From contig CM043949.1 in the NCBI GenBank assembly GCA_014529385.2, forward strand, positions 149,089,850 through 149,153,849: a stretch of DNA of 64,000 bases, given 5' to 3'. The position numbers and the translations under genes are program-made. The notes beneath the pieces were generated by a model. That model saw nothing but the letters and a program-made list of their open reading frames with translations. It was not told where the DNA came from and searched no databases. The stretch comes from Adiantum capillus-veneris. Taxonomy: Eukaryota > Streptophyta > Polypodiopsida > Polypodiales > Pteridaceae. Of this stretch, positions 51,112 through 61,611 are shown piece after piece; position 1 is the stretch's first letter; every line of letters starts with the position of its first letter.

Positions 51112-52730
51112 TTAACACTAGAATGGTAACCTAATAGGACATAAAAGTGTCCTTTCAGGGTTTTGGAAAAAAATTCCAAAACCATAGTAGATCCACTCAT
51201 ATTGAAAAATCCTTTCATGAGATTATAGTTCAAGAACTACTACATATGGAAAAAATGAGAAACTTTTAAGTTATCTCATCCTTTGGTCACTTCAAGCCTC
51301 CAAAGTTGATGGACCAATGCATTTTGCCCAAAACAACAATTTCTTACGTTTGATTGCATATAAATAAGAGTGGGGATTTTTGTAGGACATGAGATAAAAT
51401 GCCTCGTTTACTTCAATGGGTTGGTGATCAAAACATATGGTTGCTTTTACCTCACTAAATGTTTTTTGGGCAAAAAAAAAAGATACAAAAAAGTTGCATT
51501 TTTGCCATTTTGCGGACCTATTATCAAAGTTTCTATAGTCACTCTCAACATAGTTCTTATATACATGTTTTCTTAGTTCCCTTTGGGCCTTTGGATTCAA
51601 AAGGAGCCGTGGAGCATGCCAAAAGGATAATGGATCTCTTGCTAAGTGGAACCTTGGGGGCAATGATAAAGTGCTAAATACAGCAAACACGAAAAAACTG
51701 GGTTTAGCATTATGACCTCTAGAAACCCATAGAAACTACTCAATATCTAGCCAAGCTTTTAGTCTATGATTAGATATGGTTACTACCTACAAAATACACA
51801 CAATTGGCCTAAGAAACTAGCAATATTGAGAAAGTTATACTTGCTACTCTAAAATGTATCGTATTCTTCAGCAATCAAAAAACTCAACCATGATCATATA
51901 CTATGCTATATAGCATATTAGGTCCCCCAAAACTCAAGGAAGATTAGATTTATGTTATACATTACACTTACACCATAAAAATTGAATTTGGATATCAAGA
52001 AATCCACAAAAGAAATCATAAAAGTGCTAATTTTGGCCAAAAAAACAGGATTATGCAATTCTTGTAAGTTGGTCATAACTTTAAATTTTAATACTTAGCT
52101 CTCCCTACAAGCATCAAAACATATTGAGAACTATGAAAGTCTAACCTCTAGCGATCTAAACCTCACAAACATGAAGTTTAGAGTGGTATAGTTGCCAAAA
52201 ATTGAAAAAAAGCCAAAAATAGGACCCGTTTTTTCACACAGTTTAGGTTCAAAAATGTTGTGCAAGAGTAAGGGATGAAAGCGTGGTTTGGTGGTACAAG
52301 AAAAGGATCTATTTTACTTCTACCAATGATCAAAAAGTGGGGATTGGCAAAATTTTTGTAGTTATGGTCAAAACTTTTCGGACTTTGTGTTTTTAGATTC
52401 TCCTTTTGAAGACCTATCCACTGATATATAGTATGATAGGTAGTTTTTCATGTGTCATGGAGAAATTGTAGCTCAAAGGTTTGTCAAAGGTCCTATCAAG
52501 GACAGTCCTTTTTGTACCACCAAAGCGTGCTTTTAGCCTAAGGTTAATGGTGAGATCGATACTCCAAAAAAAAAGTTAAGTTTTTTTCAGCTCATAAGGC
52601 AACTTTGTGGATATATAGCAGCTATAAATTCATTTTCATACTCTTCAAATAATTCAAGAAAAATGGTCACTTAATAGGACACAAAAGTATCCAAGGACAT
52701 AAAAGTGTCCTATTACCATTCTACTGTTAA
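51112..52730. mobile_element. TIR element with TTAA target duplications (1,611 bp), inside copia
   Basis: Element 51116-52726, flanked on both sides by TTAA (51112-51115 and 52727-52730). It starts CACTAGAATGGTAA and ends TTACCATTCTACTG, imperfect inverted repeats of 14 bp or more that continue, after a 4-bp gap, into ATAGGACA. Inside each end lies AGGACATAAAAGTGTCCT (51136-51153, 52694-52711), itself nearly palindromic. Removing the element and one TTAA rejoins copia as PGL-KVIFIGYS in frame, confirming the insertion. The only long internal frame (51690-51292, 132 codons) has no transposase motif. It is probably a non-autonomous DNA transposon. TTAA suits piggyBac; the CACTA-like tip does not, so superfamily is open. 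Confidence 0.8.
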
Positions 52731-53082
52731 GACCAGGAACATCAAGCTTTGTTCGTGTTTCTTTGGGAACATGAATATAAGCAATACATCCAAAGGTTCG
52801 AAAATAAGATACAGAAGGAATGTCACCTGTCCATGCTGTGATGGGTATCTTACCAGAGGGTCCTACATTAGGAAGATGATTCTGAATAAATACTGCTGTC
52901 AAAGTAGCTTCAGCCCAAAAAACATAAGATAAGCCAGAATGAATCAGCATACATCTTACAGCATTGAGAATAGTGCGATTCTTTCGTTCAGCAACACCGT
53001 TCTGCTGAGGCGAATATGGAATAGTGTGTTCATGATGAATTCCACTCTCAGCACAGTAACTCACAAACTCTCGAGAAACATA
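52731..53082 (-). pseudogene. Copia integrase core, C-terminal half
   Basis: Frame from 53064: YCAESGIHHEHTIPYSPQQN, GVAERKNRTILNAVRCML (catalytic Glu in VAERKN) and AEATLTAVFIQNHLPN. It continues the integrase of the next feature after a TAA stop at about 53081 (CSDNGG*YVSREF), where Glu or Gln is expected. The left end, at KLDVPGL, is the TIR-element insertion point. Confidence 0.85.
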
Positions 53083-54690
53083 TTAGCCTCCATTGTCACT
53101 ACAAAGCTTCTTAAGGCGACGACTTGTTTGAAGTTCCGCAGCCTTGTGGAATTGTTTGAAAACAGATAAGGCTTCAGATTTTTGTCTAAGTAGAAATACA
53201 GTCGTATACCTTGAGAAATCATCAATGAAAGTAATGAAGTAACGATATTGTGATCTCGAAGAAGGTAGAGGTCCACATATATCAGTATGAACAAGAGCCA
53301 ATATGTCATGAGAATGAGTTGTATTTGAAAGAGGAAAGGGTTTACGATTGTGTTTCCCAAGAGCACAAAATTCAAAAATTTCCATATGGGGATGGGCTTG
53401 AAGATCCATGCCATGAACAAGATCACGACGTTGAAGATCAAGGAGTTTTGAGAAATCAGCATGAACAAATCGGTGCTGCCATACTTTGCAATCATGATCA
53501 CCTGGAGCAGTGACAACATTTGCTACAGAATCATTGAGAGAGAGTTCAAACAAATTACCGTTGCAAGGAGCAGTGGCTATAGTTTGTCCATCTTTCTCAA
53601 TTCGGCATTTGGTATGATCAAATCCAACAAATAGACCAAGATCAACAAGTCTAGCAACAACTGAAAGAAGATTACGTTGAAGATCTGTTATATTTAATAC
53701 TCCTCGTAAAATTTGAGTGGAAGAAGATAAGGTACCAAGATATAAGTCTCCAATACCCTTTACTTCACAAGTAGTATCATCAGCAAGATAAACAACACGT
53801 TGAACTAGAAGTGGATGATAGTTATGGAGCCACTTAGACTGATATGTCATATTTCCTGTAGCACCAGAATCGACAATAAAAAGTGATCCATCACGTACAT
53901 GAAGTATTATGTCTCGAGTAACTGAACATAGGACGCAGCTTGTTTCTGGTATAATGTTGTTTCGATGTTCAGTAGCATATGCTCTATTCTGATCTGTGTC
54001 GAATCGACGCTTATAGCACATATGAGTGGGATGATCAGATCGTCCACAATATTCACAAGAAGAAGAAGAGTCTCTAGATAAACGTGGTTGTTTTGTGGTA
54101 ATATTGTGTTCTTCATTATATTGATGTGCCCAACAATCATCTTCAGAATGGCCATTTCTGTTGCAGTAAGAACATTGCTTATTAGGAAATTTGAGACGAG
54201 AGAAAATATTACTGCGATGGCTACCTCTGCGGTTTCCACGTTGAAATGGACGCCTTCGAGCATAAAAAGCACGTTCCATCTGTTGTGACTCAGTCTCCTC
54301 TTGTGAAATCATAGCTGTATCATGACCAACATTACGACGTTCTTGACGTTGAGAGTATTCAATTAAAGACATGCAGGCTTGGTCGAAATCAAGACCATCT
54401 TTATTAGAGAGAACAGTAACAATGTTATTATAAGAATAGTCCTTCACCGTATCAAGGAGAAGTGTAATCAGTTGCTTTTGTGGAACAAGATCACCGGCAG
54501 CAGCAACAAGTTGATTAATAATTGATTTGAAAGATTCAATATGTCCCGTCATGGCAATACCAACTTCATATTGTAACTTGTTAAGAAACCCTCTCAAATA
54601 AAGTATTTCTGTGACAGATTTCTTCTGAAAGTTTGCAATAAGGTACTTCCATATGTCGTGGGAAGTAGGTAGTTCATACATATCAAGCAA
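53083..54690 (-). pseudogene. Copia gag-protease-integrase frame (535 codons)
   Basis: Residues 1-165: gag core of the UBN2 type. Two zinc knuckles: C173-C176-H181-C186 and C212-C215-H220-C225. Protease with FIVDSGATGN (D274-S-G-A). Integrase zinc region WQHRFVHADF followed by FEFCALGKHNRKP, where the first Cys of the usual CxxC is missing. Integrase core begins VHTDICGPLPSS with the first Asp; the second is D532 in CSDNGG at the frame's end. The open frame starts at an internal Met only because a stop lies just upstream; true gag begins further right. The long open stretch suggests the element is not very old. Confidence 0.9.
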
Positions 54691-54990
54691 AAGGAAATCA
54701 ATAAGAGCAGAAAGAATATATCGATAAGCTGCTTTATCACGTCATTGCCAATCCGTATAGCCAATATTTCAATCTTCAAATATAGGTCCTTCAGTGATAA
54801 GCACGTTATCATTATCCGTATCAACAGGCTGAGGCGGACAAACACAATTTCCAAGAACAACATCGGACAGTTCATTGCCTTCAAGAATTAACAACATCTT
54901 TGCTTTCTAGCCTGGAAAACCTTGACCTTGGAAAGGAGGAACAGAACGCTTGCCAGAAGGAAAGCCGTTGACGAGAATATTCATAGCCAT
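54691..54990 (-). pseudogene. Copia gag N-terminal part with three Trp-to-stop changes
   Basis: In the same frame as the previous feature, from Met at 54990-54988 (MAMNILVNGFPSGKRS). The frame is interrupted by TAG (GFPG*KAKML), TGA (FED*NIGYT) and TGA (WQ*RDKAAYRY). Each sits where gag of this type has Trp (W-K, D-W-N, W-RD), so all three are TGG-to-stop, that is C-to-T on the other strand. Upstream the frame runs open into the gypsy C LTR at 55010. Confidence 0.8.
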
Positions 54991-55010
54991 ATCTTGTTGC
55001 GAGAAGACGT

Positions 55011-56150
55011 TGTGAGCGGGATGAAAACACACACAGCGCCTCTATAACGACCCGACACACACTCTTGGAATGATACACACACACACTATGGGGCACCACT
55101 CGGCTTAGACAACACACCTGGCCGAGACAGGGAACACACCTCTGGAGTGAGAGGAGAGAGACTATCCACTTGCCCACTCCACACAGACACACACACACAC
55201 ACACACCCAAAAAACTCAGCTCAAAAGAGGAGAATTTCTGATGTTTAGATACAATTGAGCTTGGGCCAACACCAATGGGGCAAATAGCTCACACAATATG
55301 GGTAAAATAAGCCAGATACAATCACGAACTAGAGCAGAAACTTCGCTCATAGGAGAAACTTACACAGAAAAAAAGCAGGAAAAGAGTGAGGAATTTGGCA
55401 AAATGGACAGCGCCATCACGTCCGGAACGGCCCAAAACCCCAATCTACAATGTCAAAGTGCTCAAATCCGACCTTGGATGAGCAGTTTACGGCCAAAACA
55501 GGCTCCAAAAACCCAAAAAACACACCTGCGGCTGTTCCTCCTCTCTTCTCCACGTTTTTTCTGGTCTTCTCTCTGTTTTTTCAGTTCCCACACTTAGATT
55601 TTTTAGTTGGGCACCCTTGGCCTTTTAGATGACCTCAAACGGACCCCGAACAGGCCAAAAACTGACCTCGCAGTACATAGTTGTCACCTTTTTGCATCAT
55701 TCGCACACCTAGCACTCAGCTTTTTTCCAATAATGCATCTCGCCACCACGTGAAGTGGCCCCAAAAAAAAGTCCTCATGATGACCTTTTTGCATAATTCT
55801 CACAAGCAAACACCCACGTTGTGTCCGTCCTCATCCGCGTGCAAATATTGACCTCGTTCGCCCTCCTGACGCCACTAGATGCCATCTGACGCACCTGTTG
55901 ACCTCACGTCGTCGGCGCGCGGATAGCTTCCTCGAGAAGTTTTACGCGCTACCAACTCCTCCTTATTGTAGAAAAACACAATGGTACTAGTAACGATGAA
56001 AATAGATGCACTATGTACATGGTGTCCTACCTGTACACATGTGGGCCCCACATAACCACCTGGCTAAGGAAAATGGGCAATCCTTTATTTGATGCACCAT
56101 ACATGTATATGTACATATGCGCAATCCCTTGCTCCAAAAATCTCCTGACA
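55011..56150 (-). repeat. Copy C 3' LTR (1,140 bp)
   Basis: + strand TGTGAGCGGG (55011) to ctcctgaca (56150), with TG...CA ends on the minus strand as TGTCAGGAG...CCGCTCACA. The first 300 bp match the start of the 5' LTR at 63702-64000 almost perfectly; the (CA)n run near 55190 differs slightly in length. That near identity implies a fairly recent insertion. The left target-site candidate is gacgt (55006-55010). Confidence 0.9.
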
Positions 56151-56236
56151 TAATTTGCCCATCCCCTAGCCTGCTAGATCATTCATGATCAGCAGCAGCA
56201 AAGAGAGATATGAGACTCGCCGCATCACAGGTCTCC

Positions 56237-57037
56237 TCATCCCTCACCAACATGATACAATTTAAGACACAACCCATTTACCCTTGACTTATGTAGAACA
56301 CCATCCAGGTTAGCCAGCTGATATGTGCCATTTGGAAAACACTCCACTACCTTGAAAGGGCCTTCCCACTTAATTTGAAACTTCTTTTGAAAGGTGTTGT
56401 CCAGCTTACTGTTGTAGCGCAAAACCAAGTCATGTTTCTTGATACCCTTACTTTTAACCTTTTCATTTATCTTTGCCAAAGCCTTATCCTGCATCTGCCC
56501 ATAATGCTCCAATGCACTCATCCTATCCAACTGGACCTCTTGTAACTGCAAGAGCCTCTCTTTGAATGCATCACTAGGCGACCCAAGCAACTTCTCTAAC
56601 ATCTTGACCGCAGGCAACTCTACCTCCACAGGCAATAGTGCTTCCTTTCCATACACCAAATGAAATGGAGTAAATCCTGTCCCTGTCTTCACCGAAGTAC
56701 GGTAAGCCCATAATGCACTAGGAAATTCCAAATCCCAATTCTTTCCTTGGTGCTCTGTCACCTTAGAAAGAATTTGTACCAACTCACCATTGAATCTTTC
56801 ATTTAAGCCATTACACTGCGGGTAATAAGGAGTGGTATGCTGGTGCCTAATCTTCATCTTTGTGCATAAGAAGTCTAGCAGTTTATGCTGCAAGTTTGGG
56901 GTGCCATTAGAGCTACTTTCAGATAAGGAGCCAGGATTATTCTCACAAGCAAACACCCACGTTGTGTCCGTCCTCATCCGCGTGCAAATATTGACCTCGT
57001 TCGCCCTCCTGACGCCACTAGATGCCATCTGACGCAC
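56237..57037 (-). pseudogene. Chimeric frame: LTR + antisense filler + duplicated integrase end (266 codons)
   Basis: The first 30 residues are LTR translated on the minus strand. They are followed by SLSESSSNGTPNLQHK, the reverse-strand reading of integrase DNA from the inverted filler. The frame then becomes genuine integrase (LDFLCTKMKIRHQHTTPYY, NGLNERFNG, KWEGPFKVVE). It is an accident of the rearrangement, not a gene. It contains the Glu but neither Asp of the integrase active site. Confidence 0.85.
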
Positions 57038-57293
57038 CTGTTGACCTCACGTCGTCGGCGCGCGGATAGCTTCCTCGAGAAGTTTTACGCGCTACCAACT
57101 CCTCCTTATTGTAGAAAAACACAATGGTACTAGTAACGATGAAAATAGATGCACTATGTACATGGTGTCCTACCTGTACACATGTGGGCCCCACATAACC
57201 ACCTGGCTAAGGAAAATGGGCAATCCTTTATTTGATGCACCATGCATGTATATGTACATATGCGCAATCCCTTGCTCCAAAAAGCTCCTGACA
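56937..57293 (-). repeat. Copy C partial LTR (second copy)
   Basis: LTR portion belonging to block 2 of the duplication, ending ctcctgaca at 57293 next to the polypurine tract 57294-57311. It lacks the outer two thirds of the LTR. Confidence 0.8.
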
Positions 57294-57321
57294 TAATTTG
57301 CCCATCCCCTAGCCTGCTAGA

Positions 57322-58812
57322 TCATTCATGATCAGCAGCAGCAAAGAGAGATATGAGACTCGCCGCATCACAGGTCTCCTCATCCCTCACCAACACTGCT
57401 TGATCCACACACATCTCATCTTGCTCCACCATCATCAATCTAGCATGATACAATTTAAGACACAACCCATTTACCCTTGACTTATGTAGAACACCATCCA
57501 GGTTAGCCAGCTGATATGTGCCATTTGGAAAACACTCCAATACCTTGAAAGGGCCTTCCCACTTAATTTGAAACTTCTTTTGGAAGGTGTTGTCCAGCTT
57601 ACTGTTGTAGCGCAAAACCAAGTCATGTTTCTTGATACCCTTACTTTTAACCTTTTCATTTATCTTTGCCAAAGCCTTATCCTGCATCTGCCCATAATGC
57701 TCCAATGCGCTCATCCTATCCAACTGGACCTCTTGTAACTGCAAGAGCCTCTCTTTGAATGCATCACTAGGTGACCCAAGCAACTTCTCTAACATCTTGA
57801 CCGCAGGCAACTCTACCTCCACAGGCAATAGTGCTTCCTTTCCATACACCAAATGAAATGGAGTAAATCCTGTCCCTGTCTTCACCGAAGTACGGTAAGC
57901 CCATAATGCACTAGGCAATTCCAAATCCCAATTATTTCCTTGGTGCTCTGTCACCTTAGAAAGAATTTGTACCAACTCACCATTGAATCTTTCATTTAAG
58001 CCATTACACTGCGGGTAATAAGGAGTGGTATGCTGGTGCCTAATCTTCATCTTTGTGCATAAGAAGTCTAGCAGTTTAGCTCTAAATCCTGGCTCCTTAT
58101 CTGAAAGTAGCTCTAATGGCACCCCAAACTTGCAGCATATTTCATCATACACAAATTTTGCCACATCCTTTGCAGTGATCTGTTTTACTGCTATAGCCTC
58201 TGCCCATCTAGAAAGATAGTCCACTGCCGTCAAGATATAGCTTTTGCCCCTGCTTGTGATAGGTAACGGGCCTATTGCATCAATCCCCCACTTTTCAAAC
58301 ACATCAAACGCCATAATGGTTTTTCGTAGCTCTGGCTTCAACACTCTCTTCCCAAATGCTTGACATCTATTGCAAGACCTACACCAATGGTGAACATCCT
58401 TGTGCAAACTAGGCCATACATACCCCTCTTGCAAAATCTTATGCAAGGTGATCTTTAGAGCAAAATGGCCACCACATGTGCCTTCATGATTCTCTTTGAA
58501 CACTCTGTAAAGCTCCTCCCGCCAAGGTACACGTCTCAACACGAGATCAGCCCCTTTCGTGTATAAGACATCACCAATCAATTTGTACATGTATGCTCTA
58601 CGCACAAAGCCATACTTCTTAGACTTCTGAATCTCCTTTGGAATGATTCCTGTTAGCAAAAATTCCTCTTCTTGAGCCAAAGTTTCCCGTCCATGATAAA
58701 GAGGTAAATTGGTCCTCAATACGAATAGCTCCCCAATCATGCCTTGAGCTGCTTCATGTGCCTCTCCATTTAGAGCACGTTCAATGTGTCTGATGCTCCA
58801 TGCTTCGAACTT
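57322..58812 (-). pseudogene. Copy C integrase (open for 472 codons from 58740; cut from RT by TGA)
   Basis: The frame continues in phase from pol after a TGA at 58815-58813 (copy A has TTA, Leu). From Met 58740: HHCC module H85, H92, C123, C126 (NHEGTCGGHF, CNRCQAFG). Catalytic D154 (WGIDAIGP), D214 (LLSDKEPGF) and E250 (NGLNERFN) with 35 residues between the last two: a complete DD35E triad. GPF motif KWEGPFKVLE. The C-terminus extends beyond MMVEQD to AAADHE, as copies A and B have a TAG there. The enzyme would join cDNA to host DNA. Only the TGA prevents an uninterrupted pol. Confidence 0.92.
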
Positions 58813-61611
58813 TTTTCACAGGCCTTTAATTCTGAAGCACATTTCCTTCAATGAGGTGTTCTTGCTCTTCCACACACCCAGCACTTGCTTCACCACTAAC
58901 AAGGCATCACCTTTTATGCTCAACCTTCGAACCCCATGCTTCAAACAAATGTGTAATCCGGCTTCCAATGTAGCATATTCAGCCTCATTGTTACTATGCG
59001 CATCCAATTTGAACCCTCTCTTGCATACTAGCTTCCCCTCTCGATCATAAAGTGCTATACCCCCTGAAGCTGCATCATGGCTCTTTCTGTATGAACCATC
59101 AAAGAACAACACATGTGCATTGCTGATCTGTGGCACTTTTTCAACTACCTTTCTCACCACCTCTTCCTTAACAATAAGGGGATTCTCCTTGTAGGTCAAC
59201 AAATCAGCTAGGGTAGCCCTTGTACTATCTTCCACTAGAAAAGAGAACTCAAACTCTTGCAGCTCAATTACCCATTTCTTCACCACATTTGACATGTTAG
59301 TACCATTAATTAACTGTGGCAAAAAGGCATAACTCGTCAAGAAAACAAAAGGCCGTGGTAGCAAGTAATGAAGAAATCGTCGACAAGAAAATATTACACT
59401 GGCCATCACTAGCTCTACTTCCGATAACTTTCTCTCCGCTACCAACTTCACTCGGCTTGCACAATACACTGGCCTCATATAATGGCTGCCCTTTCCCTTT
59501 TGCAATAGCATGGCTCCAATGGCATTATCCCCTACTGATGGATTTACATAAAAAACTTTCTCCCAATCAGGAGCCTGCATGGCTGACAATCCCCCTAACA
59601 CCTCTTTCACCTCTTGAAACACTTCTTCACACTTGTCATCCCATTGCAATGGATCATGCTTTGCCACTTGCTGTAATGGATAAAGAAGCTGCGAAGACAA
59701 TGGAATAAACCATGCCATGTACTTCACTTTGTGTATAAATGTTGCCAATTGCTTTGTACTCATAGGTGATGGAAGAAGAATAATAGACTTCACCTTATCT
59801 GGATCAGCCTCAATGCCATTTTCTGACACCATATGGCCCAATAACTTCACCCTTGGCTGTGCTAGATGACATTTCTTTGGATTTAGTTGTCCTCCACATT
59901 CATCATATCGAGCCAATACCATCTGCAGCTTCTCATGGTGATCAGCCCTACTGCTATAGACACAGAAGTCATCCATAAAATCTTTAACACAACTACCAAT
60001 GAATGGTTCCAACACCCAATTTGCTCTCTCTTGATAGAAGGAAGGTCCATTTGACAACCCAAACGGCAACACTGTGTAGCAATAGCAGCCCCATGGCGTA
60101 ATAAAAGTTTTCTTTGTGCGGTCTGTAAGAGCAATCTTCAATTGAAAATAGCCTGAGAAACCATCACACACACTGTACCTCTCATAACCTGCCACTGAAT
60201 CCAAGATCTGATCAATGAATGGAAGAGGATATGGGTTCTTCTTAGTGGCTGCGTTTAAGGGTTTAAAATCCACACAAATCCTCCACTTCCCATCCTTCTT
60301 TGGACTGACTACTACTGGACTCACCCATTCTGTGGTCTCCACAAGGACTATGAACCCTGCCTTCAATAACTTGTGCACCTCTTCTCGCAAGGCTTCCATT
60401 TGCTCTTGACCCATCCTTCTTATCCTTTGCCGCACTGGCTTAGCACCTTCTTTCAGCTCTATGTGCATCTCTTCACCCTTGAACCCTCTGATCTCTTCAT
60501 ATGAAGTAATGAACAAATCAGGAAAACTAGCCAGCATATGCAAAAATATATCCTTCTCCATAGATGAGAGGTCTCCACTGATCATTTTTGTCATTAATTC
60601 CTGCTTCTTTGACAACTCAACCTTGGTTTGCATCAGCCCTTCAATCACTTCATAAGGCCCTTCACTTTCATCTTCAACTTCATTCGCAAATGCGACTAAA
60701 CCACACTCCTGGATTTCTTTATCCATTAAAAGAAATGCAACATCAGCATCCTCATCACTGCTAGTAGTGCTATCACTGTCCTCATCTGTCACCGTGGAAG
60801 AGTCTTCATCACTAGACTCATCCTCATCTTCATAAAGCTCCTCTAATCGTTTCCTTGTGTCCATATTATAAAGCTTCTTGGTACCTGTCTTTCCATAGAG
60901 GCTAATCGTACCATGTCGCCAATCTTGAACAGCTCCCACTGCACGTAACCATAGTCTGCCCAATATAATAGGATATGCTCCAAACCCTGCTGGCATCACA
61001 TGAAAATCAACCACTGCCTTTGCATCATATGCCTCCACTTCTAAGCTCTTTACAACACCCAAGCATTTTACTTTTTGATGGTTTGCCAATCTGATCCGAA
61101 ACCCTGACACCCCAGCCACTGTGAGACCCATCTTCTCAACGCATGAGTGTGTTATGACGCATATTTGGGCTCCGCCATCCACATAACCTTGTCCCAAATT
61201 TTTCCTTTTATGCCACACATCTACTGTTGGACAAATGACTGGTAGCTCATCCATTGCCAACACCTTTACTGAACCTCTCTCTGGCTCTTTCTCCATTGGG
61301 TTAACCATCCTCTTCCACTGTCGCTTTAGCTTAGGCACCATCTCTATAAGCTGCCCAAAAGTAACATCTGCCTTCCTGCTCGTCAAATCCTCCCTCAAGT
61401 CATAGCTTAATTGCCCATCCCCTAGTGGAAAATCTGAAACATGAAACTTTCGACGAGCTCTCCTTTTCCTCTTGGCCTTGACATCCTCGCCTTCATGGCT
61501 CTTTCCTTTCTTCTTACTAGGACCTGGGGCACTTCTTCCTTCCTTATCCTCTGTGGTCCTCTTCCCAGTAGGCATCACTAATGTATCCTCTAGCTTTGAT
61601 GCCTTCTCCAA
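58813..61611 (-). pseudogene. Copy C protease-RT-RNase H-plant-type RNase H (931 codons, ends at TGA)
   Basis: Residues 1-115 basic spacer (KAKRKRRARRK). Protease D145-G-G-A with AYPIILGRLWL at 212-222. Acidic linker 258-290. RT: VDFKPLNAATKKNPYPLPF (448-466), D483 in VCDGFSGYFQ, VLPFGLSNGPSF, FMDD at 545-548. First RNase H from about 682 has N690 in place of the first Asp (FYVNPSVG), as in A and B, so it probably serves only as a connection domain. Second, plant-type RNase H: D838 (FFDGSYR), E878 (NNEAEY), D902 (SIKGDALL). The usual final Asp of the AD box is His in NGEAHEAAQ, encoded beyond the stop. RT makes cDNA in particles. Confidence 0.93.

Larger units (their letters stand above)
48397..54995 (-). 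mobile_element. Ty1/copia element (minus strand, 5' end cut by gypsy C)
   Basis: Read from right to left: gag, two CCHC knuckles, protease, integrase, RT, RNase H, polypurine tract, 3' LTR. This is the Pseudoviridae-type gene order (integrase before RT). The 5' LTR and leader lie beyond the gypsy C insertion, outside the window. A 1,611-bp TIR element interrupts the integrase-RT linker at 51116-52726. Point stops and at least one frameshift show it is dead. The related scraps at 24.5 and 27.2-28.0 kb belong to the same or a close family. Confidence 0.9.
55797..58077 (-). repeat. Tandem duplication of LTR end plus integrase end in copy C
   Basis: Block 1 (55797-56884) and block 2 (56941-58077) each contain the last 350 bp of the LTR, the polypurine tract, and the integrase gene from its end to KMKIRHQ. 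The LTR portions are nearly identical by eye. Block 1 lacks about 51 bp at the pol end (caacat|gatac versus the longer block 2). The blocks are joined by a 55-bp inverted filler (56885-56939). Confidence 0.85.

Noticed and set aside
51116-52726. Assignment of the TIR element to CACTA (En/Spm)
   Set aside because: The tip resembles CACTA but the duplication is TTAA (4 bp) rather than 3 bp, and no transposase sequence is present; left unclassified.
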